NCBI GenBank assembly: GCA_028700875.1 | Contig: JAQVRW010000032.1 | Location: 1 to 14,852, forward strand | Direction: 5' to 3' | Length of the DNA stretch: 14,852 bases | Source of the DNA: Candidatus Zixiibacteriota bacterium | GTDB lineage: Bacteria > Zixibacteria > MSB-5A5 > GN15 > JAAZOE01 | Shown: piece by piece, positions 1 to 5,170 of the stretch | How the letters are laid out: each line of letters opens with the position of its first letter | Position numbering within the stretch: the first letter of the stretch is position 1 | Made by a program: the position numbers and the translations under genes | The notes under the pieces: model-generated | Databases searched by the model: none | Seen by the model: only the letters and a program-made list of their open reading frames with translations | What the model was told of the DNA's origin: nothing

Positions 1-646
1 CGGCGGCCTGGGTCGATGACACGGGATAAATGTTGGGCAACACTTGTTCGTAATACAGTTTGGCGATAGCCGTGCATTTCTTCGATGTCCCGCCGACCAC
101 GCGGGGAGTATTCTTGGTGGAATAGACCGGGTTGCCCGGGTCCACCCGTTCCGGCGAAAAGGCCAGGTAAAAATCTTTGCCTGCTTTCAGCTTCCCCTTG
201 GCATTCTCGAGCTGCGCCTGCACGACCTCGACCGTGGTACCGGGGTAGGTCGTCGATTCCAGGACGACCAGCATCTCGCGATGCAGATGTTTGGTCACCC
301 AATCCAGCGCCGCGATGATATAGCTGATATCCGGGTCCTTGGTTTTGGACAACGGCGTCGGAACGCAGATCGACACGCAGTCTATCTTCGCCAGTTCGGC
401 GTCATTGGTCGTGGCCCGAAGTTTGCCCGATTTCACCACGGGGGCCAGATCGGCATCGGAGATATCGTCGATGTATGATTTGGCGTTGTTGATCATCTTG
501 GCTTTGGTCTTGTCGATTTCAAAACCGGTTACCTTGAAACCGGCTTTAGCGAATTCCACCGCCAGCGGAAGTCCCACATATCCCAAACCGATGATCCCGA
601 TCCGGGCGCTTTTATCGTTCAGCTTGTCGATCAATTTCTTCTGCAT
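1..646 (-). CDS. wbpA: UDP-N-acetylglucosamine 6-dehydrogenase, WbpA type (3' end outside window)
   Basis: This is the N-terminal 215 residues of a nucleotide-sugar dehydrogenase; the gene runs off the left edge. The family oxidises the C6 hydroxyl of a UDP-sugar to a carboxylate with two NAD+. Visible features are the Rossmann motif GLGYVGLPLAVEF (residues 20-32, GxGxxG at 20-25), the segment SICVPTPL, the segment ESTTYPGTT, and FSPERVDPGN, which carries the conserved substrate-site Glu. This combination resembles WbpA (UDP-GlcNAc 6-dehydrogenase) more than UDP-glucose dehydrogenase or GDP-mannose dehydrogenase. The catalytic Cys lies beyond the window. The ATG at 646 is preceded by GGAAG about 6 nt upstream. 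It starts 13 bp after the rmd stop, so it is the third gene of a gmd-rmd-wbpA operon for surface polysaccharide precursors. The exact UDP-sugar substrate is inferred from family resemblance. Confidence 0.85.
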   Translation of the reverse strand, partial: MQKKLIDKLNDKSARIGIIGLGYVGLPLAVEFAKAGFKVTGFEIDKTKAKMINNAKSYIDDISDADLAPVVKSGKLRATTNDAELAKIDCVSICVPTPLSKTKDPDISYIIAALDWVTKHLHREMLVVLESTTYPGTTVEVVQAQLENAKGKLKAGKDFYLAFSPERVDPGNPVYSTKNTPRVVGGTSKKCTAIAKLYYEQVLPNIYPVSSTQAA

Positions 647-659
647 ATGTTACTTCCCT

Positions 660-1613
660 TTACTCAGCTCGCCTCCGCCAGAAATTGAGCGTATCCTCTA
701 ACGTCGTCTGCAACTCAATCTCCGGTTTCCAGCCGATTTCCTGTTGCGTCGCCCTAAAACTCCCCCGTAAAACGGGAATATCGATGGTCCGGTACAGGCT
801 CTTATCCTGTTGAACGTTAATAGCTTTATCGGACAAATCCAGCAGCTTATTTAGCAGGCGGCCGATGGAAAAGGCCTTGCCCGAACAAAGATGATAAATC
901 CGGCCAATCCGTCCTTGCTCCGCCAGCATCCGGTATCCCCGGACGATATCCCGGACATCCGAAATATCCCTCTTGGCCGCCAGATTTCCCACCTTGATCA
1001 CGGCTTTCCCCCGTGACCTCTCGGCGGCGGCGATTTTTTGCGAAAAAGCCGAGATCACGAAATCGGGCCCCTGCCTCGGCCCGGTATGATTAAACGCCCG
1101 CACGATGACTATCGGCAGGCGGTACCGGGAGATATAAACCTGGGCGATAAGCTCCGCTGCGGCCTTGGATTGCGCGTAGGGGGAAGAGGGGTGGATGGGA
1201 CTTTCCGGTTTAAGCGGCAAATCTTTCGCTTTCACCGAGCCGTACACATCGGACGTGCTGACAAAAACCAGCTTCTTCAGCCATTTCTTGTCCCGCACGG
1301 CATCGAAAATATGATAACTCCCCAGCGTATTGACCCGGATCGTCGTTTCCGCCATCGAGAATGATTTTCCCACCGATGCCGCCGCCGCCAGATGAAACAG
1401 GTAATCCGGACGGGCCGCCGTGATATGTTTCCGGCAGGCTTCCCGATTGGTTATGTCGAAACGGTCGATCCGTATGCGACGGCCAAGATGGACCACGTTG
1501 TCATCCGGTTCGCCCGGCAGAGCCGCTCCCCGAATCGTGTACCCATGGGCCAGAAGTTCCTCGGCCAGCCAGGAACCGGCGAAGCCGCAGATGCCCGTGA
1601 TATAGGCTTTAAT
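660..1613 (-). CDS. rmd: GDP-6-deoxy-D-mannose (D-rhamnose) reductase, AUU start
   Basis: This is an extended short-chain dehydrogenase/reductase of 317 residues. It reduces GDP-4-keto-6-deoxy-D-mannose, the product of the adjacent gmd, to GDP-D-rhamnose with NAD(P)H. The N-terminal nucleotide-binding motif GICGFAGSWL is at residues 7-16, the catalytic Ser/Thr lies in STSDVYG (about 119-125), and the YxxxK pair is Y146/K150 (YAQSK). RAFNHTGPRQG is typical of Rmd proteins and differs from GDP-L-fucose synthase (Fcl). No ATG, GTG or TTG lies in frame before codon 40, where a GTG start would delete the whole Rossmann motif. An in-frame TGA lies about 24 nt upstream of the proposed start. The ATT at 1611-1613 is followed by KAYITG and has AAGGAG exactly 7 nt upstream, so I take AUU as the start. 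It overlaps the gmd stop (ATTAA), suggesting translational coupling. Confidence 0.85.
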   Translation of the reverse strand: MKAYITGICGFAGSWLAEELLAHGYTIRGAALPGEPDDNVVHLGRRIRIDRFDITNREACRKHITAARPDYLFHLAAAASVGKSFSMAETTIRVNTLGSYHIFDAVRDKKWLKKLVFVSTSDVYGSVKAKDLPLKPESPIHPSSPYAQSKAAAELIAQVYISRYRLPIVIVRAFNHTGPRQGPDFVISAFSQKIAAAERSRGKAVIKVGNLAAKRDISDVRDIVRGYRMLAEQGRIGRIYHLCSGKAFSIGRLLNKLLDLSDKAINVQQDKSLYRTIDIPVLRGSFRATQQEIGWKPEIELQTTLEDTLNFWRRRAE

Positions 1614-2574
1614 GGTTGGACTCCTTGAGCCGTTTCATGTCGGCATCGACCATCATCCGCACCAGTCCCTTGAAATCGACCTCCGGCTGCCATCCCAAAA
1701 CCTCTCTGGCCTTGGAGGCGTCGCCGACGAGGAAATCGACTTCCGCCGGTCGCATGTAGCGGGGATCGGTTCCCACATGCTTTTCCCAATCCAGACCGAC
1801 ATGACCGAATGCCGCCATCACGAAATCCCTTACGGAATGACTGACGCCGGTGGCGATGACATAATCGCCTGCTTCCTTTTGCTGGGTCATCAGCCACATC
1901 GCCCGAACGTAATCTCCGGCGAATCCCCAGTCCCGCTTGGCGTCGAGATTGCCGAGCATCAGTTTGTCGGACAAACCCAATTTGATCCGCGCCACGCCAT
2001 CGGTAATCTTCCGGGTGACGAATTCTAACCCCCGACGGGGAGATTCGTGGTTGAACAAAATCCCGCTGGAAGCATGAAGGCCAAAGCTCTCGCGGTAATT
2101 GATCGTAATCCAGTGGCCGTATACCTTGGCCACGCCATACGGGGATCGGGGATAGAGCGGGGTCGTCTCCTTCTGAGGCACTTCCCGGACTTTGCCGAAC
2201 ATCTCCGAGGAGGACGCTTGGTAAAAATGGATCTTCTTGTCGACCAGGCGGATCGCCTCCAAAACCTTAGTCACACCCAGTGCGTTGAATTCCCCGGTGA
2301 GCATCGGCTGGGTCCAGGATGTGGGGACAAATGATTGGGCGGCAAGGTTATAAACCTCATCGGGCCGAGCCTCCTCGATCACGCTCACGAGAGACAGCTG
2401 GTCGAGCAAATCAGCTTGGACGAAGTGGATCTTGTCCCGGATATGCTGGATACGTTCGAACGTCTCCGTGGATGACCGCCGAACCATTCCGTATACTTCA
2501 TACCCTTTGGACAGAAGCAGTTCCGCCAGATATGATCCGTCTTGCCCGGTGATGCCAGTAATAAGCGCTCGCAT
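1609..2574 (-). CDS. gmd: GDP-mannose 4,6-dehydratase
   Basis: Gmd converts GDP-D-mannose to GDP-4-keto-6-deoxy-D-mannose in the cytoplasm, the branch point for GDP-D-rhamnose, GDP-L-fucose and related sugars. The 321 residues match bacterial Gmd length. Seen directly: TGITGQDGSYLAE with the GxxGxxG NADP-binding loop at 7-13, SSSEMFG with the catalytic Ser122/Glu124 pair, Y146/K150 in YGVAK, and the family signature ILFNHESPRRGLEFVTRK. The ATG at 2574 is preceded by AGGGGA about 6 nt upstream. The TAA stop overlaps the proposed ATT start of rmd. As the first gene of the operon it follows a 161-bp divergent intergenic region. Rmd next door indicates that D-rhamnose is the product of this pathway; no fcl is present in the window. 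Confidence 0.97.
   Translation of the reverse strand: MRALITGITGQDGSYLAELLLSKGYEVYGMVRRSSTETFERIQHIRDKIHFVQADLLDQLSLVSVIEEARPDEVYNLAAQSFVPTSWTQPMLTGEFNALGVTKVLEAIRLVDKKIHFYQASSSEMFGKVREVPQKETTPLYPRSPYGVAKVYGHWITINYRESFGLHASSGILFNHESPRRGLEFVTRKITDGVARIKLGLSDKLMLGNLDAKRDWGFAGDYVRAMWLMTQQKEAGDYVIATGVSHSVRDFVMAAFGHVGLDWEKHVGTDPRYMRPAEVDFLVGDASKAREVLGWQPEVDFKGLVRMMVDADMKRLKESNH
1614..1626 (-). promoter_or_regulatory. Shine-Dalgarno deciding the AUU start of rmd
   Basis: On the minus strand AAGGAG (1621-1626) lies 7 nt before the ATT at 1611-1613, inside the last codons of gmd. This is an ideal anti-SD match and spacing, and no competing ATG, GTG or TTG sits at that distance. It is the main argument for initiation at AUU. 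Confidence 0.65.
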
Positions 2575-2617
2575 ATTTTTCCCCTATCCCGTTTGCTTCA
2601 TCTCGGTCGAATATATC

Positions 2618-2646
2618 ATTATACCGCGTTGGGGTCAAATGGATTT
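2618..2646 (-). promoter_or_regulatory. Candidate promoter of the gmd operon
   Basis: A perfect TATAAT -10 box reads on the minus strand at 2623-2618, about 44 nt upstream of the gmd ATG. The -35 position 17 nt further upstream is a poor match (AAATCC). A TTGACC lies only 9 nt from the -10, too close to serve as -35. The -10 is well supported; the promoter as a whole is tentative. Confidence 0.4.
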
Positions 2647-2670
2647 GCACCGCCCGACTCCCCCCCCGAT

Positions 2671-2699
2671 TTGACTTTTGCCCCCGACCCGATTACATT
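2671..2699 (+). promoter_or_regulatory. Sigma70-type promoter for the 2736 lipoprotein gene
   Basis: TTGACT (2671-2676, 5 of 6 consensus) is followed after exactly 17 nt by TACATT (2694-2699, 4 of 6). Transcription would start near 2706, giving a leader of about 30 nt to the ATG at 2736. The -10 box overlaps a perfect-arm palindrome (2697-2711), so it may be repressed by a DNA-binding protein. Confidence 0.5.
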
Positions 2700-2711
2700 G
2701 TTTCAAACAAT
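2697..2711. promoter_or_regulatory. 15-bp palindrome, operator candidate
   Basis: ATTGTTTCAAACAAT has two perfect 7-nt inverted arms around one central base. It covers the 3' half of the predicted -10 box and the predicted transcription start of the lipoprotein gene. This size and position suit a homodimeric repressor site. No regulator gene is visible nearby, so the identity of a binding protein is unknown. Confidence 0.4.
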
Positions 2712-2735
2712 ATATTGAGAGGTTTTCAGACGAAT

Positions 2736-3344
2736 ATGACCAACCGCACCCTGTGGCTGCCAATCGCGGCCATCGCCATCATGATGGCCGTGGCGCTTTC
2801 CTGTTCAAAATCCGAGACCTTCACCCCGGCGACATATAAAGTCAATCCCGATTTGATCGCCGCCCCGACGACGTTTGCCGAACTGAATCTGACTATCGCC
2901 CCGCCCAAGGGGTGGACGGCCATCGACACTCTCAGTCTGGCCCGGTTTCAACTGCTCATGTCCAACACCGAACTGTCGACCAAGATCTTCCCGATCATGC
3001 CCCTGGCGGTCTTTTCCGACACCACTACCGGAGGGATGATGTATGTTGCCAGGGTGAGCAACCGCACCGACCGCCTGGCCTCCATGGCCGGCCAATTCGA
3101 AGCCTTTCTCTCCGATCAAAAAGGAACCAGCATTGTGACGCCCGCCCGCCTGAATGTCAACGGCCTCAATGTCTATCAGTATCTTTTGACTTCCACCGAC
3201 GCGGCCAATTATAAGATTCTGGGGGAGACAGGCCCCGAAACCCGTTTCCTGATCGAATTCATCGTGCGGAGCCAGACTCTGGAGGCATTACTGCCGGCGC
3301 TGGAATCCTCGATGGCCACTCTCAAGGCCGGCGCGACTCCCTGA
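2736..3344 (+). CDS. Putative lipoprotein of unknown function
   Basis: This 202-residue protein has a bacterial lipoprotein-type signal: short positive start MTNR, hydrophobic core LWLPIAAIAIMMAVAL, then Cys23 followed by SKSE. The lipobox ALSC is slightly atypical. The mature part (LNLTIAPPKGWTAID near 55-70, VYQYLL, and a C-terminal helix ending ESSMATLKA) has the general layout of PsbP/DcrB-like small domains that begin with an 'I.PP.GW' strand, but this is only a resemblance. I do not recognise the family with confidence. A TTG at 2715 would add seven residues but lacks a ribosome binding site and would precede the signal peptide, so ATG 2736 is preferred; its GAGAGG is rather far upstream (about 13 nt). 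It stands alone behind its own promoter, 71 bp before the sirtuin gene. Confidence 0.8.
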   Translation: MTNRTLWLPIAAIAIMMAVALSCSKSETFTPATYKVNPDLIAAPTTFAELNLTIAPPKGWTAIDTLSLARFQLLMSNTELSTKIFPIMPLAVFSDTTTGGMMYVARVSNRTDRLASMAGQFEAFLSDQKGTSIVTPARLNVNGLNVYQYLLTSTDAANYKILGETGPETRFLIEFIVRSQTLEALLPALESSMATLKAGATP

Positions 3345-3387
3345 TCGATACCTGGCCTTGGACTAATCAGATTCGACCCTCCGGCCC

Positions 3388-3415
3388 TTGACGGTGGCTC
3401 GTTTTCGCCTATTTT
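3388..3415 (+). promoter_or_regulatory. Weak candidate promoter for the sirtuin gene
   Basis: TTGACG (3388-3393) and TATTTT (3410-3415) are separated by 16 nt. The -10 ends directly before the ATG at 3416, so transcription would begin near 3422, which is itself an in-frame ATG. No Shine-Dalgarno is visible upstream of either ATG. A leaderless transcript is possible but speculative. Confidence 0.25.
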
Positions 3416-4189
3416 ATGGATATGGACGGGTTCCCTGATTCTCTGATAAACCGCCTGGATCGAGCACGGCGGGTGGTTTTTGCCACCGGGGCCGGGATAT
3501 CGGCCGAATCGGGCGTGCCGACGTTCCGAGGTGAGGGGGGAATCTGGAACAAGATGCGGCCCGAAGAGTTGGCCTCGGTCGATGGTTTCATGCGTAATCC
3601 GCAACTGGTCTGGGAATGGTACCAGCATCGACGGGACCTGATGAGCCGGGTAGAGCCCAATCCCGGCCATTTCGCCATCGCCGCCTTCGAGCAGCATTTT
3701 CCGGAATTGACGGTCATCACGCAAAATATCGATGGGCTTCATCGCCGGGCGGGATCATCGCGAATTCTGGAATTGCACGGCGATATTTCCCGTAACAAAT
3801 GTTTCGATTGCGGCCGCTTATATGATAAAGAAATTAATCCCGATGAGGATCTGCCCCGATGCGGTTGCGGCGGGATGATCCGTCCCGATGTCGTCTGGTT
3901 CGGGGAAATGTTGCCGCATGATGTTTTGCAGGCGGCATTCGAGGCCGCCGAGACGGCCGAGATTTTCTTCTCGGTCGGGACATCGGCGGTGGTCCAACCG
4001 GCGGCGTCGTTGCCTCTGGTGGCGGCGCGACGAGGGGCGTTTCTGGTCGAAGTCAACCTCGAGCCGACACCGCTGACACCCGTGGCCGATGTTTTCCTTC
4101 AGGGAAAGTCCGGCGATATCCTGCCTCGGCTTTTGAAGCAGTTCGAATCGCGCCGGAAAGCGGCCCCCGGCGGCGAAAAAACTCCCTGA
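3416..4189 (+). CDS. cobB: NAD-dependent protein deacylase, Sir2 family (CobB/SIRT5-like)
   Basis: This 257-residue sirtuin removes acyl groups from lysine side chains using NAD+, giving nicotinamide and O-acyl-ADP-ribose. Seen directly: GAGISAESGVPTFRG (25-39) for NAD binding, TQNIDGLH (102-109), the catalytic His121 in ELHGD, and four zinc ligands Cys129, 132, 149 and 151 (C-x2-C-x16-C-x-C). Y69 and R72 form the Y-x-x-R pair that in SIRT5 and E. coli CobB recognises succinyl and malonyl groups, so desuccinylase or desmalonylase activity is likely beside deacetylation. The start is not certain: ATG 3416 and ATG 3422 are in frame and neither has a Shine-Dalgarno. It lies 69 bp before the radical SAM gene and may share its transcript. 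Confidence 0.95.
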   Translation: MDMDGFPDSLINRLDRARRVVFATGAGISAESGVPTFRGEGGIWNKMRPEELASVDGFMRNPQLVWEWYQHRRDLMSRVEPNPGHFAIAAFEQHFPELTVITQNIDGLHRRAGSSRILELHGDISRNKCFDCGRLYDKEINPDEDLPRCGCGGMIRPDVVWFGEMLPHDVLQAAFEAAETAEIFFSVGTSAVVQPAASLPLVAARRGAFLVEVNLEPTPLTPVADVFLQGKSGDILPRLLKQFESRRKAAPGGEKTP

Positions 4190-4258
4190 CCGCCCCGCCC
4201 GTCGCCGTAATGAATACGATGAAAACCGGATACCTCAAGCCGTGATCGATAGCAGAGC

Positions 4259-5170
4259 ATGAGCGCCAAAACCCCCGACCAGATTATCGCCGTCGGTGAG
4301 CAGTTGCTCGCCCGTTTGACCGCCTGCGACCTGTGCCCGCATGAGTGCGGAGTCGACCGGACCGCCGGCGAAACGGGGCAGTGCGGAGTCGGCGACACGG
4401 CCCTGGTCGCCAGCTGCAACCTTCATCACGGCGAGGAACCGCCCATTTCGGGGACTCGCGGCTCCGGAACGATCTTCTTCTCCGGATGTTCGTTGTGTTG
4501 CCTGTACTGCCAGAATTATCCGATCAGCCAGCAGTTGGTCGGATCTCCGATGACTATCGAGGAACTGGCCGATAACATGCTGGCCCTCCAAAAACGGGGC
4601 GCCCACAACATCAATCTGGTCACGCCCGATCATTTCATGGGGCATATCGTCACGGCGATCGGCCGGGCGCGGCAGGCCGGGTTGACCATTCCGATCTTGT
4701 CCAATTGTTCGGGTTGGCAAAAGACCGACATCCTGCGTCTGCTGGAGGGAATAATCGACATCTATTTGGTGGATATGCGGTATGCCGATGACGAAATCGC
4801 CCGCAACTGTTCGGAAGCTATCCGGTATAAGGAAGTGAACCGGGCGGCGGTGAAGGAAATGTATCGGCAGATTGGAAATCTCGTGATGGACGAACACGGC
4901 ATCGCCACCCGGGGGATGCTCGTCCGCCATCTGGTCCTGCCCGAAGGGAATTCCGGCTCGGAAGAGGTCTTTCACTTTTTGGCCCGGGAGGTTTCTCCGA
5001 AAGTGTACGTCAGCCTGATGAGTCAGTATTTTCCCGCCTACAAGGCCGTGGGTCGGGATGTCTTCGGCCGCCGGATCACCCCGGCCGAATTTGACAAGGC
5101 CGTTGAGATGTTCTATACTGCCGGGTTGGAAAATGGATTTATCCAGGAGATGGAGCCGACCGGTGCCTAG
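4259..5170 (+). CDS. pflX: Radical SAM protein of the PflX (COG1313) family
   Basis: This 303-residue radical SAM protein is related to pyruvate formate-lyase activating enzymes. The CxxxCxxC motif that binds the catalytic 4Fe-4S cluster is Cys77-Cys81-Cys84 within FFSGCSLCCLYCQN. Ahead of it is a Cys-rich segment, CDLCPHECGVDRTAGETGQC (C23, C26, C30, C42), characteristic of COG1313 and likely to bind further metal. No pyruvate formate-lyase or other glycyl-radical enzyme is in the window, so the substrate is unknown; 'PflX' is a family label, not a function. The ATG at 4259 has only a weak AGAG upstream. Its last 8 bp overlap the GTG start of the TPR lipoprotein gene, suggesting coupled translation. 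It is not the AmmeMemoRadiSam AmrS protein, which lacks this Cys-rich leader. Confidence 0.85.
   Translation: MSAKTPDQIIAVGEQLLARLTACDLCPHECGVDRTAGETGQCGVGDTALVASCNLHHGEEPPISGTRGSGTIFFSGCSLCCLYCQNYPISQQLVGSPMTIEELADNMLALQKRGAHNINLVTPDHFMGHIVTAIGRARQAGLTIPILSNCSGWQKTDILRLLEGIIDIYLVDMRYADDEIARNCSEAIRYKEVNRAAVKEMYRQIGNLVMDEHGIATRGMLVRHLVLPEGNSGSEEVFHFLAREVSPKVYVSLMSQYFPAYKAVGRDVFGRRITPAEFDKAVEMFYTAGLENGFIQEMEPTGA

Noticed and set aside
660..1613. GDP-L-fucose synthase (fcl) instead of rmd
   Set aside because: The RAFNHTGPRQG block and overall sequence fit Rmd; Fcl-type motifs are missing.
2629..2637. TTGACC on the minus strand as -35 of the gmd promoter
   Set aside because: Only 9 nt separate it from the TATAAT box; the normal spacer is about 17 nt.
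5058..5162. Upstream in-frame start for the TPR gene
   Set aside because: It would put 35 residues read out of frame from pflX ahead of the lipoprotein signal peptide; GTG 5163 has GGAG at 7 nt.
4259..5170. AmmeMemoRadiSam (AmrS) assignment for the radical SAM gene
   Set aside because: The Cys-rich leader and GQCGVGD block fit COG1313 (PflX), and no AmmeMemoRadiSam partner genes are present.
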